Counted from the first letter of the stretch, positions 23,742 through 32,856 are shown. The stretch: 64,000 bases of DNA from Lachnospiraceae bacterium (GCA_910576125.1 CAJTHM010000024.1:1-64000); one strand, 5' to 3'. Notes: generated from the letters alone by a model not told the origin. Numbers and translations are program-made.

Positions 23742-24269
23742 ATGGATATAACAGGAATAGCAAAAAGCCATCAGGCAAACAGCACCGCAACAGGAAAGGC
23801 ATCATCCGGGAGGGGATGGAAGCTGTCTGACTCCCTCCGGAAGAGGATAACGGAATACGCCAGAGAAGATGCGGCACAGAACGTCTATATGGGGAATAAG
23901 TTCCTCGCCCTGCGGAAAAGCGAGGTCGCCAAAGTGGCGCCGGACAGGGCGGCGCTGATGGGGAAGGTCAGTCAGGAAATGGCGGACATGAAAACGATAC
24001 GGGAGGCTGACAGGCGGTGGCTGTGCCTCCTGTTCGGGGAGCCGTATGGGGCAAGGTTCCAATCAGATGGTATGGGCTCTGCCGTCCATGTGTATGACAG
24101 GAACGGCGACGAGGTACTGACCTACACGGCGGGCGTGGGCTGGCATGAGAAAGAATCGAAGGCGGAGACGCAGGTTCACGGGGCTTTGAAGGCTGCCTAC
24201 TATGATGCGTTCCGGGCGGCAAGGCAGGATGCTGTGGAAGCGCAGGACGGCTTTGACGCGAGGGCGTGA
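23742..24269 (+). CDS. Unrecognised protein with MDITGIA start, family of 6657
   Basis: 175 residues; ATG 23742 after GAGGGGTGATTGAA. N-terminus MDITGIAKSHQ followed by a Ser/Thr/Gly-rich stretch to residue 25, like the 6657 protein, then a helical charged domain (LRKRITEYAREDAAQNVYMG, LRKSEVAKVAPDRAALMG) and a C-terminal strand-rich part (SAVHVYDRNGDEVLTYTAG). No signal peptide or membrane segment. Immediately follows the truncated YDKDGDYI paralogue, reproducing the order seen at 5.8-7.2 kb. The function is unknown. Confidence 0.55.
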   Translation: MDITGIAKSHQANSTATGKASSGRGWKLSDSLRKRITEYAREDAAQNVYMGNKFLALRKSEVAKVAPDRAALMGKVSQEMADMKTIREADRRWLCLLFGEPYGARFQSDGMGSAVHVYDRNGDEVLTYTAGVGWHEKESKAETQVHGALKAAYYDAFRAARQDAVEAQDGFDARA

Positions 24270-24330
24270 GATAACACGTAAAGATTAGCTGGTATTGTTC
24301 CGGCAGACCGGGGAACAGGGAGAGAAGATT

Positions 24331-24684
24331 ATGAAAAAGATATGGGGTTTGGGAATTGTCATTTTGACAGCAGTTATATTTTGTGCCTGTGGCGGGCAAG
24401 AACTGGCGGACATAAGCACCGCAGAGGGTGACGGATATATGGCAATCATATGGGAGGAAAGGACGTATGTGCCGTTCTGCGCAGTTTCCAAGAATGACTG
24501 TGGGACGCTGATCGGCTATGTCAATGGGGATACGGGCGACAGGGTATGTGAATACAAGGATTATCCGTCAAATGAATGGATTGCAAATTACCTTACAGTG
24601 GATGGTGGCGCGCTCCTGTATAAAGAGGTAAATATCACTAATATTCCAGATGGACTACAGTCAGAATATAAGTGGAATGATTAA
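24331..24684 (+). CDS. Small putative lipoprotein
   Basis: ATG 24331 preceded by AGGGAGAGAAGATT; 117 residues. Signal peptide MKKIWGLGIVILTAVIFCAC with a lipobox-like ending (IFCAC-GG), so the mature protein should be lipid-anchored outside the membrane. The rest is a small beta-rich domain (GYMAIIWEERTYVPFCAV, LLYKEVNITNIPDGLQSEY), typical of short secreted proteins found next to surface-stress genes. Family not recognised. Confidence 0.6.
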   Translation: MKKIWGLGIVILTAVIFCACGGQELADISTAEGDGYMAIIWEERTYVPFCAVSKNDCGTLIGYVNGDTGDRVCEYKDYPSNEWIANYLTVDGGALLYKEVNITNIPDGLQSEYKWND

Positions 24685-24689
24685 GAATT

Positions 24690-25030
24690 TATGAGGACAC
24701 CAATGAGAAATAGAAGCAGTGCGGCATGAAGGGAGAGGCGTTTATTGGGAGATACCTATATGACGGATTTTTGATATCGGCATAACGCGGTTCAGGATCA
24801 TAGTAGAACCGAAATGCCCGCACTGCGGCGAAGTGGTACGAGTGTACTGGAAACCAAAGGAGAAGAAAAAATATACATAGATAAAAAGAACGGCGGGAGG
24901 ATGGAAATTCCATTGTGCACAAAGCTGAATAAGTACCGTGCGAGCTGGACCGCATTGCGTCGGGTCACGGATGGCCGGAGTAAGGCAACGCCCTGTTCGA
25001 CAGCCCTTTCAACTGGAACACGGAAGTAAT
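24690..25030. other. Degenerate spacer with zinc-finger debris
   Basis: About 340 bp without a supportable gene. Between 24805 and 24885 the plus strand reads EPKCPHCGEVVRVYWKPKEK before a stop, the tail of some Cys2-containing protein. The rest is short open stretches only. Confidence 0.35.
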
Positions 25031-25059
25031 CCTGGGCCGTGACGAGGACGAATATACAA

Positions 25060-25261
25060 TCATCGCCGCTGCGGCCTGTGCGCCCTGGGAGGACAGGAGG
25101 GGCTGTCCCATCTGGTGCCGCATATGTGCATGCTGGATATCCAGTCGGCGGAATGGACGAGCGGCGTACTGCACCGCACCAGCACGCTGGCTTCCGGCGG
25201 CGACTGCTGTGACTTCCATCTCTGTAAAAAGGGTTCCAAATGGGACAGGGAGCGCCGCTGA
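25060..25261 (+). pseudogene. L-2-amino-thiazoline-4-carboxylate hydrolase-type fragment
   Basis: The frame ending at TGA 25259-25261 reads CALGGQEGLSHLVPHMCMLD and STLASGGDCCDFHLCKKGSK, the Cys-containing C-terminal block (C-x-x-D and GGDxCDF) of ATC-hydrolase-family proteins. The N-terminal two thirds are missing or out of frame. No activity expected. Confidence 0.5.
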
Positions 25262-25268
25262 CGCCCCC

Positions 25269-26330
25269 TTATCTGCAGATGCCGTCAATCCATGCAAACA
25301 GCGCGTCTAAATCATAGTCGCCGCTGTGAGGCAATCCCCATGGCAAACAGAAATCCACGTCATATCCTTTGTTTTCCAATAGCGTAGCCAGGATAACAGG
25401 TATGGCCAGTGAAGTATCCCTGTCAAATGCCCCATGGCGGATGCGCCAGTGCTTTGCAGTGTCTGCTTCTCCGATATAGTTTATGGGATTCAGCAACCTG
25501 ATAATCTGCGCATTGGCTAATTCGCCCCCGACCTCACTGTTTTCCTGTGCAAAAACGGTAAAGTGCTTTGCCCGGATTTCTTCTGTGCCAAATTCCTCAT
25601 TTTCCGGACTGCTCAAATCCAGTGCGTCAAAAGACGGCACAGGTTTCATGCGGGTAATGGTCTTCACAAAGCCGTCCCAATCCAATGCAGTCGCCTTGCC
25701 GTCCTCAATGGTCAGGCAGGGCTGCTCCTCGACTTCGCTTCCCTTCACGGCAAGCGTGCGCAGACGGTTGGCAGAATCATGAGTATCCAGCTCTTTTTGG
25801 GCCGATTTCAGGATATGGCTGCGTACATGCTCCCGGAAGCTGCCCTCACCATTTTCGTCTAATGTCAGAAGGTTTCCCGCACGGTCAGTCAAATGCAGGC
25901 CATTCAGATAGGCCGGAAAAAGCTTTTTCAGTTCTTTGGACAAGGCTATCTGCTTTTCCGTGAGCTGCCCGGTCATCGTTGTCCTGCGGACTTTGCCATC
26001 CACTTTCGCGAAGGTGGGGATATTGTATTCATTGCATCCTGAAAACAGCCATTCATAAGCTGCGTCTGCATGTTCGAGATTGTGGATCGGACAATAGCAG
26101 CTGGCGGCAAAGATGTCATCCCTCTCATCAGCGGCGCCGATTGCGGCAAGGTAAGGAACGTAATCAGGGCTGTTTCCGGTGGCCCCGGCCAGGGCGGACA
26201 AAGCGCCGCCCGCACTGGTGCCATTCGTGACGATCCGCTCCACATCACCGGGCACGATGCCCTTATTATGGCGCAAATACCGCACGACTGCTTTCATATC
26301 CACGATCAGGGCCGATCCGGCCGCTTTCCA
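25269..26330 (-). pseudogene. Subtype-B tannase-like alpha/beta hydrolase, N-terminus missing
   Basis: The minus frame has the nucleophile elbow GTSAGGALSALAG (serine codon at 26214-26216), IGAADERDDIFAASCYCPI, and at the end IRHGAFDRDTSLAIPVILAT with LPWGLPHSGDYDLDALF, giving the Asp and His of the triad. This layout is that of bacterial tannases and related feruloyl-type esterases. The part before IVDMKAVVRYLRHNKG (oxyanion loop and signal peptide) is replaced by unrelated codons from 26331 on. About 350 of some 480 usual residues remain, so activity is doubtful although the triad is present. Confidence 0.6.
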
Positions 26331-26626
26331 TGGGGCTTGGGATATCATTGAAAAGTGATTCCTTGTCTGGATGTTTTGGCCATGCTGTATACGGACTGGT
26401 TTCGGAGACGAGCTGATTCTGACATTCCCTGACGCCCCGGTTTTTTTACTGTAGTGATTACAATACCCGGGGTTCGGGCGCAGAACCATAGCCAACCGGA
26501 GCAGATGGATTTTCACCGGGATGGGAACATGATGCTGCGGATTCTGAAGATTGCGGTTCCAAACGAGATGAAAAATACCCTAAAACAGATTGAACGGAGC
26601 GTCAGGCTCCCGGAAAACGAGAGAAT

Positions 26627-28654
26627 ATGACATACGAAGAATTCTGCCAAAAATTTCATATCCACCTGACCAGTCAGCAGACAGAAGCCGTCCGCTCCAT
26701 AGAGGGGCCAATCTTACTGCTGGCTGTTCCCGGCAGCGGGAAGACCACAGTTCTGGTAACCCGGCTGGGATATCTGGTGCACTGCGCGGGGATTGCGCCT
26801 GAAAATATTCTGACACTGACCTATACCGTGGCCGCCACCCATGATATGGCGGCCCGGTTCGCGTCATATTTTGGAAAGGAATTAGGCTGCCGGATGGAAT
26901 TTCGCACCATCAACGGAATCTGCGCCAAAATAATTGACTACTACAGTCAATTAATAGGAAAGAAATCTTTTGACCTGGTGACAGAAGATAAGCTCATCGC
27001 AGGGCTTCTTTCCGCCATCTACCTGAGAGTAGAGGGCAGCTATGCCACAGAGGGCGATTTAAAGGGAATCAGGACTTTGATAACCTATATCAAGAACAGG
27101 ATGCCAGGCAGCAGCGAAATCAACGAACTGGATAAGGAGGCCGATTGCCGGATATCGGAGATTTACAGGATTTATCGTGAGGAACTGCGCGGCCGGGGGC
27201 TGATGGACTATGACGACCAGATGCTCTACGCCCATAATATCCTCTCAAAAAGTCCCGAGACTTTGGGGTATTTCCGCAGGAGATATCCCTATATCTGTGT
27301 AGATGAGGCACAGGATACATCCAAGATCCAGCATGCAATCATCCGGCTGCTCGCCGGAGGGCGGCAGAATCTGTTCATGGTGGGGGACGAGGATCAGAGC
27401 ATCTATGGATTCCGGGCGGCTTATCCTCAGGCCCTGCTTTCCTTTGAGCAGAATCATCCAGGGGCGACAGTGCTCCTGATGGAGGAGAATTTCCGCTCCA
27501 ATGCACTGATTGTGGAGGCTGCGGACTATTTTATACAGAAGAACACCCTGCGCCATGAAAAGCATATGAGAGCAGCCAGGGAGGCCGGAGCGGATATAAG
27601 GGAAATCCCTTTGACCAGCCGCGGCGCCCAGTATGCCTATCTTGCGAAAGTGGCGGAAGAGTGCCGGATACAGACAGCAGTCCTGTACCGGGACAATGAA
27701 AGCGCACTGCCTCTTCTGGATCTGCTGGAGCGGCGGGAGATTCCCTACCGGATCCGGAATACGGACATGGTCTTTTTCACCCACAGAGTGGTGCAGGACA
27801 TTCAGAACATCATTCTTTTTGCCCTGAATCCTAAGGATACGGAAAGGTTCCTGCAGATTTATTACAAGCTTTCCACCTATATCAACAAGCAGGCGGCGCT
27901 GCGTATCTGTGAAATCAGCGCCGAAAAAGACATGGCTGTGCCGGAGGCGGCTGTCCGTTTCGGCCATCTGGAGGAAAAGACAGAATACAGCTGCAGAGCG
28001 GTCTGGCTGCACTTACGGCGGCTTCCTCTGGACCAGGCAGAGCAGGGCCTGGACAGAATCGCCCAGGATATGGGGTACCGGGATTATCTGAAGCGCGCAG
28101 GCATCAGCGACAGCAAACTGTTCATTTTAAAGGCCATCGCGCGCCATGAGGACAGTTTACAGGGACTGCTGGAACGGCTGGCAGTGCTTCGCAGGACGAT
28201 TGAGGAAAAAAAGTACGATGCGCAGTGCAGCTTCATCCTGTCAACCATTCATGCCAGCAAAGGCCTGGAATATGACAGGGTTTATCTCATGGATGTGGCA
28301 GACGGTATCTTTCCCGAGACCGTGCCGGAGCGTATGGAAAATATGGAGGAAAAAGAACGGCAGAACTATGAAGAAGAACGCCGTCTGTTTTACGTGGCCA
28401 TTACCAGGGCAAAAGACATGCTTTCTGTCTTCCATCTGAACAGGAAATCGGTTTTCCGTACAGAATTGTTCTCCCAGATGAAATATATGAAATTCTGTGA
28501 CGCCATAGGAGAGGGCCTGATTGTAAGGCATAAAAAATTTGGAGAGGGCGTCATCGTGGAAGCCGGGCAGACCCAGGTCCTCATCCAGTTCGGCAATAGA
28601 CAGAGACGGCTTGATTTGAAGACGCTCTATGAAAATGACCTGCTGGTTCTGTAG
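26627..28654 (+). CDS. UvrD/PcrA-family (superfamily 1A) DNA helicase
   Basis: 675 residues from ATG 26627. Motif I AVPGSGKTT at residues 33-41, motif II VDEAQD, motif III GDEDQSIYGFR, motif V TIHASKGLEYDRVYL, motif VI VAITRAK; a PcrA-like C-terminal Tudor segment follows (FGEGVIVEAGQTQVLIQFG). ATP-driven 3'-5' DNA unwinding in repair or recombination is expected. It is shorter than housekeeping PcrA (about 740), so it may be a paralogue. No good ribosome binding site is visible before 26627, but the motifs begin close to it so the start is plausible. Confidence 0.85.
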   Translation: MTYEEFCQKFHIHLTSQQTEAVRSIEGPILLLAVPGSGKTTVLVTRLGYLVHCAGIAPENILTLTYTVAATHDMAARFASYFGKELGCRMEFRTINGICAKIIDYYSQLIGKKSFDLVTEDKLIAGLLSAIYLRVEGSYATEGDLKGIRTLITYIKNRMPGSSEINELDKEADCRISEIYRIYREELRGRGLMDYDDQMLYAHNILSKSPETLGYFRRRYPYICVDEAQDTSKIQHAIIRLLAGGRQNLFMVGDEDQSIYGFRAAYPQALLSFEQNHPGATVLLMEENFRSNALIVEAADYFIQKNTLRHEKHMRAAREAGADIREIPLTSRGAQYAYLAKVAEECRIQTAVLYRDNESALPLLDLLERREIPYRIRNTDMVFFTHRVVQDIQNIILFALNPKDTERFLQIYYKLSTYINKQAALRICEISAEKDMAVPEAAVRFGHLEEKTEYSCRAVWLHLRRLPLDQAEQGLDRIAQDMGYRDYLKRAGISDSKLFILKAIARHEDSLQGLLERLAVLRRTIEEKKYDAQCSFILSTIHASKGLEYDRVYLMDVADGIFPETVPERMENMEEKERQNYEEERRLFYVAITRAKDMLSVFHLNRKSVFRTELFSQMKYMKFCDAIGEGLIVRHKKFGEGVIVEAGQTQVLIQFGNRQRRLDLKTLYENDLLVL

Positions 28655-28694
28655 GATGGCATAAAAAACGCGGGAATCTTAACTGTTCAGCAGT

Positions 28695-28931
28695 TTAAAA
28701 CATTGAACCCATCATACCGATCAGCTGATCCCTCTGTACGGCATCCTCTGAACCTTTGACCCTGGAGGCCATGCCGTCCAGTTCCACCTTGCTGGCGGCA
28801 GCGCGCATGAGTTTTTCCTGAAATTCTCTTTTTTCTTCTTCCGCTTTCCGTGCCCTTCTCTCGGCTCTGGCCCGGTTCTGCAGGCGCAGATTGCTTTCCA
28901 TGGTATACAGCATCTGAGTCATGTCAGTCAT
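28695..28931 (-). CDS. Small coiled-coil protein, unrecognised
   Basis: The start at 28931 (MTDMTQMLYTMESNL) is supported by GGGAGG on the minus strand 7-8 bases upstream. 78 residues with a charged helix (RARAERRARKAEEEKREFQE) and a hydrophilic end. No membrane or cysteine motif. Stands alone between the helicase and the alkyltransferase-like gene. The function is unknown; resembles in style the 4309 protein. Confidence 0.5.
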   Translation of the reverse strand: MTDMTQMLYTMESNLRLQNRARAERRARKAEEEKREFQEKLMRAAASKVELDGMASRVKGSEDAVQRDQLIGMMGSMF

Positions 28932-29027
28932 AGATTTACCTCCCAAACGTCAATGGTTTCCTGTTGCATATAATATCGGCTGCCTTTCCTCTTTCCTTAA
29001 GCGCGGAGAGAACCGAAAGCCTGCCGA

Positions 29028-29366
29028 TTACTCCAAAACCGCATCCTCGAAAGTATTGTCCCATCCATAGCGTTTCAAATCCACTTTCCAGCCCTGGTCT
29101 GTCCGTTTTACCTCCACGCCCTCCGACTCCAGAAGAAGCTTCTGCAGGTCAGGAGTGTCAAAATAGGCGGCTCCGGCAAGCAGGCCCTTCGCGCTGACCA
29201 CACGGTGGGCCGGGATATCCTCACCGGCAAGCCCGCATTTCAGGCCATAGCCCACCTGTCTGGCATTCTTTGGTTTTCCGCATAGCAGGGCAATCTGCCC
29301 ATATGTGGCCACTTTGCCTTGAGGGATGCGCCTGCAGGCGATGGCCATTTTCTGATAAAAATCCAT
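29028..29366 (-). CDS. Alkyltransferase-like (ATL) DNA-binding protein
   Basis: Start 29366 (MDFYQKMAIACRRIPQG), preceded by AGAGGG on the minus strand; 112 residues. Motifs of the O6-methylguanine methyltransferase DNA-binding domain: IPQGKVATYGQIA, ARQVGYGL, and PAHRVV at the active site. The usual PCHR cysteine is alanine here, the mark of ATL proteins, which bind alkylated bases and hand them to nucleotide excision repair rather than repairing them. Located 19 bp downstream of a small kinase gene with the same orientation. Confidence 0.85.
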   Translation of the reverse strand: MDFYQKMAIACRRIPQGKVATYGQIALLCGKPKNARQVGYGLKCGLAGEDIPAHRVVSAKGLLAGAAYFDTPDLQKLLLESEGVEVKRTDQGWKVDLKRYGWDNTFEDAVLE

Positions 29367-29385
29367 TGATGTCCCTCTTTTTATG

Positions 29386-29898
29386 CTACAAATCAATCTC
29401 GACCTGGTATTCGTCATCAATCAGGATGTAATCATTGCCGTATTTTTTGCACATTTCCAGATTGCGGGCATTTTCCTCCACGAATGTGGTCTCATTGTAC
29501 CAGGAATCATCCAGACGCTTTTCGATGACAGAGGCATACTTTCTGATATCGTCAAAATGGTTCCGGATATACCTTTCGGTCATGACGAGACAATAGTACC
29601 GGATTTCTTTCAGGTAATCTTCCTCAAAATCATTTTTCCAGTCACAGGGAATATAACAGCCTTCCACGATAAGGTTCTGGCTGTTTTCAATGGCGGTCTT
29701 TGCCATCTCCCTGACAACCGGCCACAGATAGGATACCAGTTCATCGTCATCCGATGGAGTCAGATTGGTATAACCGCTTCTGATAAGGCCCATCTTCAGA
29801 TGGTCAATAGACAGATAGGGGTATTGATATTTCTCCAGAAGCTTCTGGGCCAGCGCGGTCTTTCCCGTATGGGACGTGCCTGTAATCAGAATGATCAT
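29386..29898 (-). CDS. Small P-loop kinase
   Basis: Start 29898 (MIILITGTSHTGKTALAQKL) is preceded by an AGGAGCG sequence on the minus strand; 170 residues. Walker A GTSHTGKT at residues 7-14, then LSIDHLKMGLIRSG, LIVEGCYIP and the LID-like segment ERYIRNHFDDIRKYA. The layout resembles adenylate-kinase/zeta-toxin/chloramphenicol-phosphotransferase relatives; the phosphoryl acceptor cannot be told. Likely cotranscribed with the ATL gene. The divergent palindrome 29927-29962 may control it. Confidence 0.65.
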   Translation of the reverse strand: MIILITGTSHTGKTALAQKLLEKYQYPYLSIDHLKMGLIRSGYTNLTPSDDDELVSYLWPVVREMAKTAIENSQNLIVEGCYIPCDWKNDFEEDYLKEIRYYCLVMTERYIRNHFDDIRKYASVIEKRLDDSWYNETTFVEENARNLEMCKKYGNDYILIDDEYQVEIDL

Positions 29899-29926
29899 TT
29901 TTTCGCTCCTTGTACTATTATGATAA

Positions 29927-29962
29927 CATTTTACCACAGATTTACCTTTTTGTGGTAAAATG
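29927..29962. promoter_or_regulatory. 12-bp perfect palindrome in divergent promoter region
   Basis: CATTTTACCACA (29927-29938) and TGTGGTAAAATG (29951-29962) are exact inverted repeats with a 12-bp spacer, centred between the minus-strand kinase (start 29898) and the plus-strand gene at 30042. TAAAAT inside each arm can serve as -10 for either direction, so a protein bound here would control both operons. Confidence 0.6.
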
Positions 29963-30041
29963 ATGGAAAAGAAACAGAACTATTTTGCGGCGATTTCGTT
30001 TCCTTATTATATAAAGGACAAAATCGGAGGGAGGCCGGATT

Positions 30042-31115
30042 ATGACAGCAATCTATTCGGTTTTACATTTGCTGGTGGACGGCATGTGCGCACTGGCCAT
30101 GTTCGGCAGATTCCTTCCCCGGGGGAATGGGCATCTTTACATATTGCTGTACAATTTCTGCGCGTTTTCGCTGCAGATGCCTTTCGGAGTGGCTCTGGAT
30201 GCGCTGTGCGGGAGCGGAAAAGAGCGGCGTGGGGAATTTCCTTTTCTGTTCGCGGCGGCAGGAGTGCTCTGTACGATTGCGGGAGTTTTCACACATCCTG
30301 TGATTCTGGGGATTGGGAATGCGCTGTTCCATGTGGGCGGCGGTGTGGGAACGATACGGGAGGACACGGCGAAAGGCCAAAAGGGCAGATGGCTGGGCAT
30401 CTTTGTGGCACCGGGCGCTCTGGGGCTTTATCTGGGCACCTTATCAGGTAAAAATGGTTCCTGGAATCTGTGGATTCCCGGCACAGGTATTTTGATGCTG
30501 ATGCTATGTGCCCGGGCAGTATATCAGTTGAAACGGCGGGACAGACACAGCCGGAAGGGCAGTCTCCGGGAAAGCAGCCTGCAGGAAAATGGCAATGGGG
30601 AAGAGGCCGACGGAGGGCAGGCTTCAAAGGGAATCGCAGCCGTGGCGGCCTGCTGCATGGCAGTGGTCATACTGCGTTCCTATGTGGGAATGGCGGTTGC
30701 TTTTCCCTGGAAAACGGGAATCCTGGCGGGCACATTGGCAGTTCTCGCCGTAGCAGGAGGAAAGATAGCGGGAGGATTTACAGCCGCGCGCTATGGGCTC
30801 CCTGGGACTACGGTAATCTCCCTGGGGCTGGCGGGAATCTGCTTTCTGCTTTCTTCTTCCTGGCTCCCGGGACTGGCAGCGCTGTTTTTGTTCAATATGA
30901 CCATGCCGATTACCCTGTACTGGATGGTATGCAGTGTGCCCGAAATGCCAGGCTTTGCCTTTGGGTTCCTGACATTTGCGCTGTTTCTGGGGTTCCTGCC
31001 CGCGTATTTTGGGCTGATTCCGGCGGCAGGAGGCAATCTTGCGGGATGTGCGGGCAGCATAGTGTCCCTGCTGGCGCTGGCTGCGGGATATCGGCTGACA
31101 GGGAGGGACAGATGA
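30042..31115 (+). CDS. Polytopic membrane protein, MFS-like
   Basis: 357 residues, ATG 30042 after GGAGGGAGGCCGG. Nine to eleven hydrophobic segments (for example HLLVDGMCALAMFG, FLFAAAGVLCTIAGVF, TLAVLAVAGGKIAGG, ALFLFNMTMPITLYW), with a long polar loop (about 164-196) in the middle, as between the halves of major-facilitator proteins. No family-specific motif seen. First of three tightly packed genes; stop overlaps the next start (ATGA). Confidence 0.6.
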   Translation: MTAIYSVLHLLVDGMCALAMFGRFLPRGNGHLYILLYNFCAFSLQMPFGVALDALCGSGKERRGEFPFLFAAAGVLCTIAGVFTHPVILGIGNALFHVGGGVGTIREDTAKGQKGRWLGIFVAPGALGLYLGTLSGKNGSWNLWIPGTGILMLMLCARAVYQLKRRDRHSRKGSLRESSLQENGNGEEADGGQASKGIAAVAACCMAVVILRSYVGMAVAFPWKTGILAGTLAVLAVAGGKIAGGFTAARYGLPGTTVISLGLAGICFLLSSSWLPGLAALFLFNMTMPITLYWMVCSVPEMPGFAFGFLTFALFLGFLPAYFGLIPAAGGNLAGCAGSIVSLLALAAGYRLTGRDR

Positions 31116-31606
31116 AGACTTATCTGGTGAGGATGTTCGGCATTTCGCTGGCACTGACCATATTCGCGGAACTGATAGTGGCATTTCTGATACGATGGTT
31201 CATGAAACATATGGGAAAGGGCAGACGGAATGCGAAAGATACTTCCGTCGGTTCCGGCAGCCCGCAGCAGGGCGGGATAGTCCTGGGCAGCAAGAGGCAT
31301 CTGGCTCTTCTGGTGGTGCTGGTGAATCTGCTGACGAATCCGCTGGCCGTGCTGCTGTGCTGGCTGGGCCGGATATATCTGCCGCCGTTTCTTTCCTTTC
31401 CGCTGCAGCTTGCGGTGGAAATGGCAGTGGTGGCGGCGGAGGCATGGATTTACCGCTGCTTTACGGAGAAGCCCGGCTGGCAGACAGGACGGCCAGTCCT
31501 GTTGGCAGTAATGGCAAACATATGTTCATGTTCATTGGGAGTCGTCTGCGCGAGACGGATTGATTTTGCGCTGTCGTTTATCCTGCGGATTAGACAGACG
31601 TGGTAG
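31112..31606 (+). CDS. Four-helix membrane protein
   Basis: ATG 31112 (MKTYLVRMFGISLALTIFAE) with GGGAGGGAC upstream; 164 residues. Four hydrophobic helices (near 8-28, 65-85, 90-112, 135-150). The first and second are joined by a basic Gly/Ser-rich loop. Overlaps the preceding gene by 4 bp and is followed 26 bp later by the 31633 gene, so all three are presumably one transcript and may form one membrane complex. Unrecognised family. Confidence 0.55.
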   Translation: MKTYLVRMFGISLALTIFAELIVAFLIRWFMKHMGKGRRNAKDTSVGSGSPQQGGIVLGSKRHLALLVVLVNLLTNPLAVLLCWLGRIYLPPFLSFPLQLAVEMAVVAAEAWIYRCFTEKPGWQTGRPVLLAVMANICSCSLGVVCARRIDFALSFILRIRQTW

Positions 31607-31632
31607 AGAGGATGGGGAACAGGAGGATGAAT

Positions 31633-32448
31633 ATGAGGAAATTGAATTATCTGCTGGCGGCGTTGGCGTGCTGTGTCTTATGCTCTTTTCCGGTGAGGGC
31701 TGATGTGATTATGGAGCCCATGGACTCCTTCTATGAGGAACATTCCGAGGAATGCTCCTATGTGGGGAGGGCGTTCACCGCCAACGGGCCGGACGGAAAA
31801 GTGTTCCTGTACAAGAGCCCTGAGCTGCCGGAGGTGGTGGACACATGGGAAAATGGCTACGAAGTGTATATTCAGTTCACCTATGAGGACAGGGACGGCG
31901 TCCTGTGGGGCGTGTATGACGATTATTCCGGCACCGTGGGCTGGATGCCCATGGATTATATGGAGCTGATTTATGACAGTATTTCCTTTCAGGAGGATCA
32001 TGCGGAAGAGATAACATACCAGACAGGCACTCTGGGCGGCACATATCAGGGAGAGGCCGTCTTCCTCTGGAAATATCCCGGCTCTGAGGAATATGAACCT
32101 GTGCAGGAGGAGGCCGGCCTTCCGGATTACAACCGCGTCTACGAGGACGGGGAGGGGCACCGCTGGGGCCTGGTGAATTATTATTTCGGCTACAGGAACG
32201 TCTGGATCTGCATCGATGCCCCTGCAGCTGACTACGGGCAGCTTTATCCTGACGGTGCGCCGCAGACGGAAATACGGCCAGCCGATAGCGACAGTGACGC
32301 GCGGAATGGTACAGACCGCATCGTGCCGAAAGCGGACAAGGGTGTGATGGGGCTGGCGATAATCCTCGTGCTCTCAGTCGCAGTCGCTACGGCGGTTCTG
32401 CTTCTGGTTTTGCGTAAGAGAGGCGTTTCGGAGAAAAAGGAAGACTGA
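31633..32448 (+). CDS. Secreted/membrane-anchored protein with SH3-like repeats
   Basis: The start 31633 is chosen because AGGAGG is at 31621-31626; 271 residues. Signal peptide 1-23 (LNYLLAALACCVLCSFPVRA), extracellular region with two similar modules (KVFLYKSPELPEVV ... WGVYDDYSGTVGWMPMDYM and AVFLWKYPGSEEYEPV ... WGLVNYYFGYRNVWICID), each resembling an SH3-like fold, then a linker and a C-terminal transmembrane helix (LAIILVLSVAVATAVLLLV) with basic tail. A wall-facing ligand-binding role is inferred. Third gene of the operon. Confidence 0.65.
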   Translation: MRKLNYLLAALACCVLCSFPVRADVIMEPMDSFYEEHSEECSYVGRAFTANGPDGKVFLYKSPELPEVVDTWENGYEVYIQFTYEDRDGVLWGVYDDYSGTVGWMPMDYMELIYDSISFQEDHAEEITYQTGTLGGTYQGEAVFLWKYPGSEEYEPVQEEAGLPDYNRVYEDGEGHRWGLVNYYFGYRNVWICIDAPAADYGQLYPDGAPQTEIRPADSDSDARNGTDRIVPKADKGVMGLAIILVLSVAVATAVLLLVLRKRGVSEKKED

Positions 32449-32618
32449 GGATTTTCAGTTGTATTTGCGGACATGATGTGGTACGCTTGGTATGGATGAA
32501 AATGAATCTATATGTAGCGATTAAATCTTGCCAATAAACCGGATAAACGGCATGACTTGCTGTGCTATGTAACCGGCAAGAATTAAATGCCGTTTATATA
32601 CGAATGCGGGAGGGACAG

Positions 32619-32831
32619 ATGTTTGGGAAAAAACGGATACAGCGGGCGGATTACGACAGGGAGAACTGGCGGCCGGTTTTAAAATGCAGCATCTGCAATG
32701 GAGAACAGGTGGCAGGCTTCAAGAACATCCACACAGGGGAGTTCAAAGAGGAATGCCTTATCCAGAGCAGTTCGGAACTGGAAGAGTTCAAACAGAAATA
32801 CGGAATTTCGGAAATAACCAAGGAATATTAA
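32619..32831 (+). CDS. Small conserved Lachnospiraceae protein with CxxC
   Basis: ATG 32619 after GGGAGGGAC; 70 residues. Contains LKCSICNGEQVAGFKNIHTG, with a single CxxC pair, and a charged helical end (SSELEEFKQKYGI). Proteins of this type are common in the family and are sometimes labelled aspartate dehydrogenase in databases, a name the size does not support. Short spacing (25 bp) to the next gene. Confidence 0.6.
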   Translation: MFGKKRIQRADYDRENWRPVLKCSICNGEQVAGFKNIHTGEFKEECLIQSSSELEEFKQKYGISEITKEY

Positions 32832-32856
32832 GGAAACTCAGGAGAACGGAATACAT

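Noticed and set aside
26331..26516. N-terminal extension of the tannase-like ORF
   Set aside because: The residues before the IVDMKAVVRY block have no signal peptide or hydrolase features and contain a compositional break; treated as junction sequence.
30470..31111. 5' part of a long ORF in frame with the 31112 gene
   Set aside because: It overlaps the MFS-like gene and its translation is Gly/Ser/Arg-rich noise; the 31112 start has a proper ribosome binding site.
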